A stretch of 64,000 bases of DNA. Origin: Nocardioides lijunqiniae. Lineage in GTDB: Bacteria > Actinomycetota > Actinomycetes > Propionibacteriales > Nocardioidaceae. Positions 51,250 to 59,297 of this stretch are shown here, piece by piece; within the stretch, counting starts at the first letter, position 1; each line of letters opens with the position of its first letter. Below the pieces are notes generated by a model. It saw only the letters and a program-made list of their open reading frames with translations, was not told where the DNA came from and searched no databases. The position numbers and the translations under genes are program-made. The DNA is taken from assembly GCF_015024225.1 (NCBI RefSeq), contig NZ_JACJGM010000003.1, forward strand, positions 186,001 through 250,000, in the 5' to 3' direction.

Positions 51250-51705
51250 GTGGCAGCGACCGACCTCGAGGCAACCGACCGGAAGATCCTCGAACTCCTG
51301 GCCCGCGACGGGCGGATGTCCTTCACGGACCTCGGCAAGGCGACCGGTCTCTCCACCTCCGCGGTGCACCAACGGGTCAAGCGGCTCGAGCAGCGGCGGC
51401 TGATCCTCGGGTACGGCGCCACGGTCAACCACGACGGGATCGGGCTGCCGCTGACGGCGTTCATCTCGATCCGGCCCATCGACCCCTCGCAGCCCGACGA
51501 CTGCCCCGAGCGGCTGCGCGACATCCCCGAGATCGAGTCGTGCTGGTCGGTCGCGGGGGAGGAGTCCTACATCCTCAAGATCCGGGTCCCCACGCCGGCC
51601 GACCTCGAGGACCTGCTCGCCCGCGTGCGGGCCTCGGCCAACGTCTCCACCCGCACCACGATCGTGCTCTCCACGCCGTACGAGAACCGCCCGGTCACCG
51701 GCTGA
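51250..51705 (+). CDS. Lrp/AsnC family transcriptional regulator
   Basis: The protein is 151 aa. The N-terminal helix-turn-helix (TDRKILELLARDGRMSFTDLGKATGLSTSAVHQRVKRLE) is followed by the RAM effector domain (ESCWSVAGEESYILKIRVPTPADLE). Lrp proteins sense amino acids, and this one lies beside a lysine-degradation cluster, so lysine-responsive control of kamA and kdd is a reasonable inference. TAGTCT lies seven bases before the GTG. A repeat copy separates it from kamA. Confidence 0.88.
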   Translation: MAATDLEATDRKILELLARDGRMSFTDLGKATGLSTSAVHQRVKRLEQRRLILGYGATVNHDGIGLPLTAFISIRPIDPSQPDDCPERLRDIPEIESCWSVAGEESYILKIRVPTPADLEDLLARVRASANVSTRTTIVLSTPYENRPVTG

Positions 51706-51732
51706 GCCGACGCCGCCGTCGTCCCCAGGACC

Positions 51733-51795
51733 TGCGGTTTGGTCACAAACCGCAGGTCCGAACGCCCGAAACGTGCGGTTGGTGAACAAACCGCA
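51733..51795. repeat. Two-arm palindromic intergenic repeat, copy 16 (arm 1 hairpin extended)
   Basis: Arm 1 51733-51754 is part of a perfect 13-bp hairpin with loop GGTCAC, because GGACC before it pairs with GGTCC after it. The spacer is 19 nt; arm 2 51774-51795 has one change (GTGAACAAACC). It lies between the convergent Lrp and kamA genes. Confidence 0.92.
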
Positions 51796-51819
51796 AGGGT
51801 CACGGCCCCGCAGGACGGC

Positions 51820-53292
51820 TCAGTACGCCTGGAGGGCGGCCATGCGGCGGGAGGCCTCGGCGACCTCGGCGGCCTTGAGGGCGGAGGTGTCGAGGTCGCC
51901 GTGCTCGGCCCACCACGCCTGGCCCTCGGCGGGCAGGGTGTGGATGGGGTCGTAGTACTCGTAGGTCTTCGTTAGGGCGTCGGACTCCGTGGCCTCGATC
52001 GAGGTGCGGTAGTTCTTCGTCCAGTGCGAGATGCCGCGGACCTCGTCGTACGACGCCAGCTGGTGCACCCAGCGCTTGCCGACGAAGGGCACGTCGCACA
52101 CGATGCGCGGGGTCGCGAAGCCCGGGAGGTAGCCCATGATGTGGTGCTGCAGCCGCTGGGCGTCGGCGACCGAGACCCGCCAGTGCTCCGAGTACGGGAT
52201 CATGTCGCACATGTAGAAGTAGTAGGGCATGATCTGCGCGCCGTCGAGCAGGCGGAAGCACAGGTCGAGCAGCGCATGCGGGTCTGCGTTGACGCCGTTG
52301 AGCAACACGCCCTGGTTGCGCACGTCGCGGATGCCGGCGTCGAGCATCGCGCGCGTCGCCTCGGCGACCAGCGGCGTGATCGAGTTGGCGTGGTTGGCGT
52401 GGGTGTGGATGGCGATCGAGACCCCGCGCTCGCGGGCGACGCCGGCAACGCGCTCGACTCCGGCGCGGACCTCCGGCTGCAGCCAGTGCTGGGGCAGGCC
52501 CACCAGCGCCTTGGTGGCCAGGCGGATGTCGCGGATGTTGTCGATCTCGAGCAGCCGCGTCAGGAAGTCCTCGAGGCGGGGCCACGGCATGTTGGCGACG
52601 TCGCCGCCGGAGACCACGACGTCGCGCACCGACGGGGTGCGACGCAGGTAGTCCATCATCGAGTCGAGCCGGTCGACCGGCTTCGCGGTGAACTTGAGCT
52701 TCTCGATGACCGGGGTGGAGTTGCCCACGAGGTCCATGCGGGTGCAGTGGCCGCAGTACTGCGGGCAGGTCGGCAGCAGCTCGGCGAGCACCTTGGTGGG
52801 GTAGCGGTGGGTCAGCCCCTCGGCCACCCACATGTCGTGCTCGTGCAGGGAGTCGCGGGTGGCGTGCGGGTGCGAGGACCAGTCGGTACGACGGTCGGAG
52901 AACACCGGGATCATGTAGTGGCGCACCGGGTCGGCGTAGAGCTCCTCGGTGAACGAGCCGGCCCCGGCCGGTACGGCGTGCGGCAGCATCGTGTTCATCA
53001 TCTGCGGCGGCACGAGCATCGACATCGTGGCCCGCTCGGCCTGGTCGCGCTCGAGGTCGGCGTAGAAGCGGTCGTCGACCAGGTCGCCCATCAGCTCGCG
53101 CAGCTGCTTGACGTTCTTGACGCAGTGGGCGCGCTGCCACTGCACGGAGGCCCACTCCTCGGCGGTGACGTCCTTCCACCCGGGGAAGCGGGTCCAGTCG
53201 GGCTCGACGAGCTCCACCCGCTGGTAGGGGTAGGGCTGGCCGGCCTCCAGCGAGAGGCCCAACGATGAGTGCAGTGACGTCTCGATGCTCAT
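51820..53292 (-). CDS. kamA: Lysine 2,3-aminomutase-like radical SAM protein
   Basis: This 490-aa radical SAM enzyme has the CxxxCxxC cluster CPQYCGHC (C176, C180, C183), VVVSGGDVANMP, IHTHANHANSIT and PYYFYMCDMIPYSEH. It should convert L-lysine to L-beta-lysine using PLP and a 4Fe-4S cluster. The clostridial PGGGGK PLP-lysine motif is replaced by DVPFVGKRW (K406). The N-terminal 120 residues are longer than in clostridial enzymes. GGAG lies seven bases before the ATG. It is divergent from kdd and shares its control region. Confidence 0.85.
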   Translation of the reverse strand: MSIETSLHSSLGLSLEAGQPYPYQRVELVEPDWTRFPGWKDVTAEEWASVQWQRAHCVKNVKQLRELMGDLVDDRFYADLERDQAERATMSMLVPPQMMNTMLPHAVPAGAGSFTEELYADPVRHYMIPVFSDRRTDWSSHPHATRDSLHEHDMWVAEGLTHRYPTKVLAELLPTCPQYCGHCTRMDLVGNSTPVIEKLKFTAKPVDRLDSMMDYLRRTPSVRDVVVSGGDVANMPWPRLEDFLTRLLEIDNIRDIRLATKALVGLPQHWLQPEVRAGVERVAGVARERGVSIAIHTHANHANSITPLVAEATRAMLDAGIRDVRNQGVLLNGVNADPHALLDLCFRLLDGAQIMPYYFYMCDMIPYSEHWRVSVADAQRLQHHIMGYLPGFATPRIVCDVPFVGKRWVHQLASYDEVRGISHWTKNYRTSIEATESDALTKTYEYYDPIHTLPAEGQAWWAEHGDLDTSALKAAEVAEASRRMAALQAY

Positions 53293-53443
53293 GAGTGCTC
53301 CGGGGGTGTGGGTCGGGCGGCGGCGCGTCGGTTGTGGGCCACGCCACTGTGCTGCGTAGACTACGTGGAGATCATTCGGTCTGCACATCGCCACACCGCA
53401 CAATTTCCTGAACTATTCGCACACTGACGGAGGACAGCCCGAC
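53293..53443. promoter_or_regulatory. Divergent kamA/kdd control region with palindrome
   Basis: The 151-bp gap is more A/T-rich than its surroundings near 53370-53425. It contains the perfect palindrome CGTAG-A-CTACG at 53355-53365. The neighbouring Lrp regulator is an obvious candidate to bind here. GGAGGA before kdd (about 53430) is the ribosome-binding site. Confidence 0.4.
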
Positions 53444-54490
53444 ATGACGGTCCGAGACGCCGACCCGACCGGCCTGCACCGGGTCCTCGACGACACCGTC
53501 GTGCTCCCGCAGGCCGCCGCCCGCCTCGACACCCGGCGCGAGCTGTGGCCCGACGAGGTCCGCATCCGCGTGGAGCGGCTCAACCTCGACGCCGCGTCGT
53601 TCCGCCAGCTGGAGCGCGCCCACACCGTCCAGGGCCACGTCGACCGCGACGCGCTGCGCGCCGAGGTGCTCGACATCGTCGCCACCCGCGGCAAGATGCA
53701 GAACCCCGAGACCGGCTCCGGCGGCATGCTCGTCGGCGTCGTCGAGGAGGTCGGCCCGGCCTCCCCGCTCGGGCTGCGCGTCGGCGACCGGGTCACCACC
53801 CTGGTCTCGCTGACCCTCACCCCGCTGGTCATCGAGGACGGCCTCGCCGGCTGGGACGGCCACGACGAGCAGGTGCCCTGCGACGGCTACGCCGTCCTCT
53901 TCGGTCGCTCCATCGCCGCCGTGATCCCCGACGACCTGCCCGCAGCGCTCAGCCTCTCGGTCATGGACGTCTGCGGCGCCCCCGCACTCACCGCCCGCGT
54001 CGTCTCCGGGTACGCCGACGCGACCGTCGCGGTCATCGGCGGCGGCGGCAAGTCGGGCTCGCTGAGCCTCGCGGCCGCCCGCCAGGCCGGCGCCCGCCAC
54101 CTGATCGGAATCGTGCCCCACGAGGAGGAGGCCGCACGGCTGCGCGCCTCGGGGCTGGCCGACGAGGTGGTCGTCGCCGACGCCCGCAACCCGGTCGCGC
54201 TGCGCGAGGCCGTCGAGAAGGCCGGGGGACCGGCCGACGTCACCGTCGTCTGCGTCGACGTGCCGGGCTGCGAGGGTGGGGCGATCCTGGCCACCGCCGA
54301 CCGCGGCACGGTCGTCTTCTTCTCGATGGCCACGTCGTTCTCCGCCGCCGCGCTCGGCGCCGAGGGCCTGGCCGCCGACGTCACCATGCTGGTCGGCAAC
54401 GGCTACGTCCCCGGCCACGCCGCCTACGCCCTGCAGCTGCTGCGCGAGTACGACGGCGTCCGCTCGCTCTTCGAGAGCCGGCTCGCATGA
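53444..54490 (+). CDS. kdd: L-erythro-3,5-diaminohexanoate dehydrogenase
   Basis: Kdd (348 aa) oxidatively deaminates 3,5-diaminohexanoate to 5-amino-3-oxohexanoate with NAD+. Family features are the N-terminal ELWPDEVRIRVERLNLDAASFRQ, GKMQNPETGSGGMLVG, and a Rossmann domain with AVIGGGGKSGSLSLAAA. It is the first gene of kdd-kamD-kamE-kal, all joined by 1-4 base overlaps. GGAGGA precedes the ATG. The next pathway enzyme, Kce, is absent nearby. Confidence 0.92.
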   Translation: MTVRDADPTGLHRVLDDTVVLPQAAARLDTRRELWPDEVRIRVERLNLDAASFRQLERAHTVQGHVDRDALRAEVLDIVATRGKMQNPETGSGGMLVGVVEEVGPASPLGLRVGDRVTTLVSLTLTPLVIEDGLAGWDGHDEQVPCDGYAVLFGRSIAAVIPDDLPAALSLSVMDVCGAPALTARVVSGYADATVAVIGGGGKSGSLSLAAARQAGARHLIGIVPHEEEAARLRASGLADEVVVADARNPVALREAVEKAGGPADVTVVCVDVPGCEGGAILATADRGTVVFFSMATSFSAAALGAEGLAADVTMLVGNGYVPGHAAYALQLLREYDGVRSLFESRLA

Positions 54491-56061
54491 GCCGCCGGCC
54501 CCACGGCAAGCTCGACCTCGACCCCGCCACCGTCAAGCAGGCCCGCGCGCTCGCGCGCAAGGTCGGGCGCCCGATCGTCACGACCGCCAAGAAGCACACG
54601 ACCGTCGCCGTCGAGCGGGCCACCCTGCGTCTGGCCGGCCTCGAGGGCGCCGACGCCGAGGGCACCCCGTGGGTCAACCGGCTCATGGACGTCGTGCGCG
54701 CCGACACCGGCCTGGAGCACGGCGTCGCGCTCCCCGTCTGGGACGCCCTCGCCCGCGGCGAGGCCGGCGACCTGGTCTCGCTGGCGCAGAAGGCCTCGGC
54801 CGGGTCGGTGACCTTCCGCCTCCCCGAGGGCAGGGACGCCGCCCGCGCCCGCACCGCCTCGCGCAAGCAGGTGGGTCGCGGCATCAAGCGCATCGACCAG
54901 CGCCGCGTCGAGCGCGACCGGATGATCAAGCGCCAGGGCGACGCCCCGCGCACGCCGTGGATCTACCTCATCGTCGCCACCGGCGACATCTACGAGGACA
55001 TCCCGCAGGCCCAGCAGGCCGCCCGGGAGGGCGCCGACGTCATCGCCGTCATCCGCTCCACGGGCCAGAGCCTGCTCGACTACGTGCCCGAGGGGGCCAC
55101 CCGCGAGGGCTTCGCCGGCACCTACGCCACCCAGGAGAACTTCCGCCTGATGCGCGCGGCCCTCGACGAGTCGGGCAAGGAGCTGGGCCGCTACATCCGC
55201 CTGACCAACTACGCCTCGGGCCTCTGCATGCCCGAGATCGCGGCGCTGGCCGGCATGGAGCGGCTCGACATGATGCTCAACGACTCGATGTACGGGATCC
55301 TGTTCCGCGACATCAACCCCGTGCGCACCTTCGTCGACCAGCGCTTCAGCCGCCAGGTCCACGCCCGTGCAGGCATCATCATCAACACCGGCGAGGACAA
55401 CTACCTCACCACCGCCGACGCCATCGAGGCCGCCCACACGGTCACGACCAGCCAGCTGCTCAACGAGTACTTCGCCAAGGAGGCCGGTCTCGAGGACTGG
55501 CAGCTGGGCCTGGGTCACGCCTTCGAGATCGACCCGGAGGTGCCCGACTCCTTCCGCATGGAGCTGGCGCACGCGCTCCTGGCCCGCGAGCTGTTCCCCG
55601 CGGCCCCGCTGAAGTGGATGCCGCCCACCCGCCACATGACCGGCGACGTGTTCCGCGGCTACCTCCTCGACGGGTTCTTCAACCTCGTCGGCGCCCTCAC
55701 CGGCCAGGGGATCCTCCTGGTCGGCATGATGACCGAGGCCGTCGTCACGCCCTGGATCTCCGACCGCGACCTGGCGCTGCAGAACGTCCGCTACGTCATG
55801 AACGCCGCCGGCGAGCTGCACCGCGACTTCCGCCCCGAGCCCGACGGCTTCATCGTCACCCGCGCCAACCAGGTGCTGGGGGAGTCGCTGGAGCTGATGG
55901 AGCGCATCCTCGAGCACGAGCACGGCCTGCTCGACGCGATCGCCGACGGGACCTTCGGGCTGATGAAGCGTCCCGCCGACGCCGGCCGCGGCCTCGACGG
56001 CGTCGCCAAGAAGTCCAGCGTCTACTACAACCCGGCGTCCGAGATCCTGGAGGAAGCGTGA
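54487..56061 (+). CDS. kamD: Lysine 5,6-aminomutase alpha subunit
   Basis: KamD (524 aa) is the large TIM-barrel subunit of adenosylcobalamin- and PLP-dependent lysine 5,6-aminomutase, which turns beta-lysine into 3,5-diaminohexanoate. Recognisable stretches are TPWIYLIVATGDIYEDIPQAQQAAREGADVIAVIR (first 20: see start), NEYFAKEAGLEDWQLGLGHAF and KWMPPTRHMTGDVF. The N-terminal 60 residues are basic. It overlaps kdd by four bases and kamE by four bases, so the subunits are co-translated. Confidence 0.93.
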   Translation: MSRRPHGKLDLDPATVKQARALARKVGRPIVTTAKKHTTVAVERATLRLAGLEGADAEGTPWVNRLMDVVRADTGLEHGVALPVWDALARGEAGDLVSLAQKASAGSVTFRLPEGRDAARARTASRKQVGRGIKRIDQRRVERDRMIKRQGDAPRTPWIYLIVATGDIYEDIPQAQQAAREGADVIAVIRSTGQSLLDYVPEGATREGFAGTYATQENFRLMRAALDESGKELGRYIRLTNYASGLCMPEIAALAGMERLDMMLNDSMYGILFRDINPVRTFVDQRFSRQVHARAGIIINTGEDNYLTTADAIEAAHTVTTSQLLNEYFAKEAGLEDWQLGLGHAFEIDPEVPDSFRMELAHALLARELFPAAPLKWMPPTRHMTGDVFRGYLLDGFFNLVGALTGQGILLVGMMTEAVVTPWISDRDLALQNVRYVMNAAGELHRDFRPEPDGFIVTRANQVLGESLELMERILEHEHGLLDAIADGTFGLMKRPADAGRGLDGVAKKSSVYYNPASEILEEA

Positions 56062-56861
56062 GCGAGCAGGACAGCTCCGGAGATGTCGAGACGGTTGCCG
56101 AGCAGCCTCCGACACCGCCGGAGGGCAGCATCGTGCGGCCCTACGGCGACACCACCGGCGACGGGATGGTGCAGATCAGCTTCACCCTGCCGATCCCGCA
56201 CTCCAAGGTCGCCGAGGGCGCCGCGGCGCAGCTGGCCAACAAGATGGGCATGGACCCCGCGCTCGTCGTGCACGCCAAGCCGATGGGACCCGGCTTCACG
56301 TTCTTCGTCGTCTACGGCCGGGTCAACCACCTGGTCGACACGAGCAAGGTCGTGGTCGTCGAGCGCGACTACCCGCTGCTGACGCCGAAGGAGGCCAACG
56401 CCGCCATCAAGCGCGCGCTGCGCCGCCGGCTGACCGTGGTCGGGGCCTGCATCGGCACCGACGCCCACACCGTCGGCATCGACGCGATCCTCAACATCAA
56501 GGGCTTCGCCGGCGAGAAGGGCCTGGAGTACTACCGCGAGCTGAAGGTGGTCAACCTCGGCGCCCAGGTCTCGGTGCCGCAGCTCGTCGAGCGCGCCCGG
56601 GCCGAGAAGGCCGACGCCGTGCTGGTCTCGCAGGTCGTCACCCAGCGCGACGCCCACCTACTCAACACCCGGGAGATGTCGGCGGCGTTCCGGGAGTCCT
56701 ACCCCTCCGACCGCCGTCCGCTGCTGATCGTGGGCGGGCCCCGCTTCGACGAGGCCATGGCCGGCGAGCTCGGCGTCGACCGCGTGTTCAGCCGCGGCAC
56801 GACCCCCGGCGAGGTGGCCTCCTACCTCGTCCACCAGCTCACCCAGAGGAAGGCCTCCTGA
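56058..56861 (+). CDS. kamE: Lysine 5,6-aminomutase beta subunit (B12-binding)
   Basis: KamE (267 aa) carries the cobalamin-binding Rossmann domain with D-x-H-x2-G at D135-H137-G140 (GTDAHTVGID). K148 in ILNIKGF is in the position expected to bind PLP. An N-terminal dimerisation region (about 25-105) precedes it. It functions only with KamD. The GTG start overlaps the kamD stop. With metH it gives this window two distinct B12-dependent enzyme systems. Confidence 0.93.
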   Translation: MSEQDSSGDVETVAEQPPTPPEGSIVRPYGDTTGDGMVQISFTLPIPHSKVAEGAAAQLANKMGMDPALVVHAKPMGPGFTFFVVYGRVNHLVDTSKVVVVERDYPLLTPKEANAAIKRALRRRLTVVGACIGTDAHTVGIDAILNIKGFAGEKGLEYYRELKVVNLGAQVSVPQLVERARAEKADAVLVSQVVTQRDAHLLNTREMSAAFRESYPSDRRPLLIVGGPRFDEAMAGELGVDRVFSRGTTPGEVASYLVHQLTQRKAS

Positions 56862-57280
56862 TGACCGCCGCGCCCGACGCCGCCCCCGACACGGCCCCCG
56901 ACACCCGGGTGGGCACCCGCGTGGTGCACCGCCGCTACGTGCCCTACTCCCACGCCCACTACGCCGGCAACCTCGTGGACGGCGCCTACAGCCTGGGCCT
57001 GTTCGGCGACGTCGCCACGGAGATGTGCATCCGCACCGACGGCGACGAGGGTCTCTTCGCCTCCTACTCCGACGTACAGTTCCGCGCGCCGGTGCACGCC
57101 GGCGACGTGCTCGAGGTGACCTGCGAGCTCGTGCGCGCCGGCACCCGCTCCCGGGTGATGGACTTCGCCGTCCACGTCGTCGCCCGGGGCGCCGCCACGC
57201 CGGAGCGACCCGGCGCCGCCCAGGTGCTGGACCCGCCGGTGGTCGCCACGACCGCCACCGGCACCGTCGTCGTCCCCTAG
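56861..57280 (+). CDS. kal: Hotdog-fold 3-aminobutyryl-CoA ammonia-lyase-like protein
   Basis: At 139 aa this is a single hotdog domain (RRYVPYSHAHYAGNLVDGAYSLGLFGD, FRAPVHAGDVLEVTCELVRAG). In lysine fermentation Kal removes ammonia from 3-aminobutyryl-CoA to give crotonyl-CoA, and its gene follows kamDE in known clusters. The call rests on fold and context. The ATG overlaps the kamE stop by one base. A strong hairpin with T-run follows 31 bp after the stop. Confidence 0.8.
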   Translation: MTAAPDAAPDTAPDTRVGTRVVHRRYVPYSHAHYAGNLVDGAYSLGLFGDVATEMCIRTDGDEGLFASYSDVQFRAPVHAGDVLEVTCELVRAGTRSRVMDFAVHVVARGAATPERPGAAQVLDPPVVATTATGTVVVP

Positions 57281-57310
57281 TCGGCTCCTGGCCCGCTGTC
57301 GCCATGTTCC

Positions 57311-57356
57311 GTGCTCGGCGTGCCGCGGCGCGACACGCCGTCCCAGCACCGATTTT
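57311..57356 (+). terminator. Intrinsic terminator of the kdd-kamDE-kal operon
   Basis: An outer stem GTGCT/AGCAC encloses CGGCGTG paired with CACGCCG (57316-57340), followed by CGATTTTG. This is a conventional GC stem with a short T-run. Confidence 0.7.
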
Positions 57357-57428
57357 GCACAAGTTCCGGGCCGTCGCCATGCCGCGCCTGACCTGCGGCT
57401 TCTCGCGTTCTCCCAGGTCACACGCCGC

Positions 57429-57457
57429 TTGACACCCGTGGCGGACGGAGCCAGGGT
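57429..57457 (+). promoter_or_regulatory. Promoter in the kal-lnt gap
   Basis: TTGACA (57429-57434), a 17-bp spacer and CAGGGT (57452-57457) form a near-consensus sigma-70-type promoter. Predicted transcription begins near 57464. No convincing gene begins downstream until lnt, which appears to have its own promoter. Confidence 0.5.
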
Positions 57458-57458
57458 C

Positions 57459-57599
57459 ACTGCGTCCGCCCACGCAGTCGTGGCCGGCGTACCGACGTCC
57501 GAGTGGCCGGGTCGGAGGGTGAAGGCGCCACTCACCTGTCCGACGTGGTTCGCGGAGGTCGGTACGCCCCTACGAGGGTGGACCCGGAAGGGCCCCTCG
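57459..57599 (+). ncRNA. Candidate structured non-coding RNA upstream of lnt
   Basis: Downstream of the promoter are several strong pairings. ACTGCGT/ACGCAGT (57459-57478) is a 7-bp hairpin. GGCGTACCGAC/GTCGGTACGCC (57486-57496 with 57558-57568) is a perfect 11-bp closing helix. Inside it, GAGTGGC/GCCACTC (57501-57507 with 57527-57533) and GTCGGA/TCCGAC (57511-57516 with 57539-57544) interlock as a possible pseudoknot. A final hairpin CGAGGG...CCCTCG (57573-57599) has a GGAA tetraloop. I do not recognise a known family. The only open frame across it (57429-57638) starts within the promoter and looks non-coding. Confidence 0.35.
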
Positions 57600-57758
57600 C
57601 CCCCTAGACAACGTCCCGGTCCCGGCAGCCGGTCGTGACGGGGACGGCCGACGGGGCCGGGGGCTCTTCCGGACCTGCCGTCCCGTCCTGCCTGCCAGAC
57701 CCTCCCGCCGGACCTGCCTGGCGGGCCTGCTCTCGGGCCACCCGGTAGTTTTCACCTT

Positions 57759-59297
57759 GTGCTGCAGCGGACCCTCCTCGCGCTGGCCGCCGGCCTGCTG
57801 CTCTCCGTGGCGTTCGAGCCCGTGGCCTGGCCCGTCGTCGTCCCGTTCGCCGTCGCCGGGTTCGTCCTGAGCACCCGCGGCCTGCGGGCGCGCTCCGGGT
57901 GGGTGCCGGGCGTGGCCTTCGGGGTGGCGTTCTACTTCACGCACATCTGGTGGATGCGCGACTCCATCGGCCCGGACGCATGGGCGGCCCTGTCCGGCAT
58001 CGAGGCGGCGTTCTACGGGGCTCTGGGCTCGGTGAGCGCCGTCCTCCAGCGGCGACGGTGGTGGCCACTGTGGGTGGCCTGCGCCTGGGTGACGATGGAG
58101 GTCGTGCGCAGCGGCTGGCCCTTCAGCGGGATGCCGTGGGGGCGGCTGTCCTTCGCGGTCGTGGACACCCCCGTCGCCCCGGCCCTGGCCTACGTCGGCG
58201 CGGTCGGCGTCAGCCTGCTGCTGGCGGCGCTGGGCTGCCTGCTGGCGTGGACCGTCCGGGCCTCCGGGCGCGAGCGGCTAATCGCCGGGGGAGCCACGGT
58301 CGGTCTCCTGGCCCTGACGCTGCTGCCGGCGATCGCGCCGTACGAGCTGGAGCAGACGGGCAGCGCCACCGTCGCGGCCGTGCAGGGCGACGTGCCCGGT
58401 CCGGGCAACGACATCCTCTACGACTTCGAGCAGGTCACCCAGAACCACGTGGACGCCACCATCGACCTCGCCGGGCGGGTGGACTCCGGAGAGGCTCCCC
58501 GTCCCGACTTCGTGCTCTGGCCCGAGAACTCCACCGCGAGCGACCCGTTCTCCGACGCCTCGGTCAACGCCGGCATCCGCGCGGCCACGACGGCGATCGG
58601 GGTGCCGGTGGTCGTGGGCGGCATCGTCGACGCCGGGCCCGACCACGTGCTCAACCAGGGCATCGTGTGGGACCCGGTCACCGGCGCGGGGGAGCGCTAC
58701 ACCAAGCGGAACCCGGTGCCGTACGGCGAGTACATCCCGTTCCGCAAGTACCTCTCCGGCACCTTCGGCAAGCTCGCCATGATCCCTCGCGACATGCTCA
58801 GCGGTACCCGTGTGACCCCGCTGGACGTCGCCGGCATCAGCGTCGCCGACTCGATCTGCTTCGACATCGCCTACGACGACGGCATCTACGACCAGGTCAC
58901 CCGGGGCGCGGAGCTGTTGACCGTGCAGACCAGCAACGCCAGCTTCATCTTCACCGACCAGATCGACCAGCAGTTCGCGATGACGCGGCTGCGCGCGGTC
59001 GAGACCGGCAAGTGGCTCGTCGTGGCCTCGACCAACGGCATCTCCGGGGTCATCGCGCCCGACGGCGAGGTGGTGGCCACGGCGGACCCCCGCACCCGTG
59101 CGGTGCTCCTGGAGGAGGTGGGCCTGATGGACGGGGTCACGCCCGGGGTGCGGCTGGCGCCGTGGATCGGCCGGGCCTGCGTGGTCCTGACCGTCCTGGG
59201 CGTGCTTCTGGGCGCTCTCCCGTATCGTCGTAACCCCACCACCGCGGGCGCCGAGCCCGCGCCGGCCGAGCCCGCCAAGGACGAGGTACTGACGTGA
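57759..59297 (+). CDS. lnt: Apolipoprotein N-acyltransferase
   Basis: Lnt (512 aa) adds the third acyl chain to lipoproteins. About seven N-terminal membrane helices precede the nitrilase-like domain, with catalytic Glu in LWPENSTASDPF, Lys in YTKRNPVPYGEYIPF and Cys in SICFDIAYDDG. A last helix near residue 480 and an Ala/Pro tail follow. It is encoded directly before ppm1; in mycobacteria the two are fused or adjacent and cooperate in lipoglycan and lipoprotein biogenesis. TAGTTT lies seven bases before the GTG. Confidence 0.93.
   Translation: MLQRTLLALAAGLLLSVAFEPVAWPVVVPFAVAGFVLSTRGLRARSGWVPGVAFGVAFYFTHIWWMRDSIGPDAWAALSGIEAAFYGALGSVSAVLQRRRWWPLWVACAWVTMEVVRSGWPFSGMPWGRLSFAVVDTPVAPALAYVGAVGVSLLLAALGCLLAWTVRASGRERLIAGGATVGLLALTLLPAIAPYELEQTGSATVAAVQGDVPGPGNDILYDFEQVTQNHVDATIDLAGRVDSGEAPRPDFVLWPENSTASDPFSDASVNAGIRAATTAIGVPVVVGGIVDAGPDHVLNQGIVWDPVTGAGERYTKRNPVPYGEYIPFRKYLSGTFGKLAMIPRDMLSGTRVTPLDVAGISVADSICFDIAYDDGIYDQVTRGAELLTVQTSNASFIFTDQIDQQFAMTRLRAVETGKWLVVASTNGISGVIAPDGEVVATADPRTRAVLLEEVGLMDGVTPGVRLAPWIGRACVVLTVLGVLLGALPYRRNPTTAGAEPAPAEPAKDEVLT

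Larger units (their letters stand above)
57281..57758 (+). other. 478-bp gene-free interval between kal and lnt
   Basis: Contents in order: the kal operon terminator (57311-57356), a 6-bp hairpin GACCTG/CAGGTC (57389-57419), a promoter (57429-57457), the structured RNA candidate, then a G/C-rich stretch to the lnt -10 (TAGTTT, 57746-57751). I see no credible protein gene. Confidence 0.6.

Noticed and set aside
57486-57568. An unusual tRNA (for example tRNA-Sec) from the closed 83-nt structure
   Set aside because: The closing helix is 11 bp, there is no T-arm with a paired stem around TTCRA, and the internal helices cross each other.
57429-57638. A 69-codon open frame upstream of lnt
   Set aside because: It starts inside a near-consensus promoter, lacks a ribosome-binding site, and its composition looks like translated non-coding GC-rich sequence.
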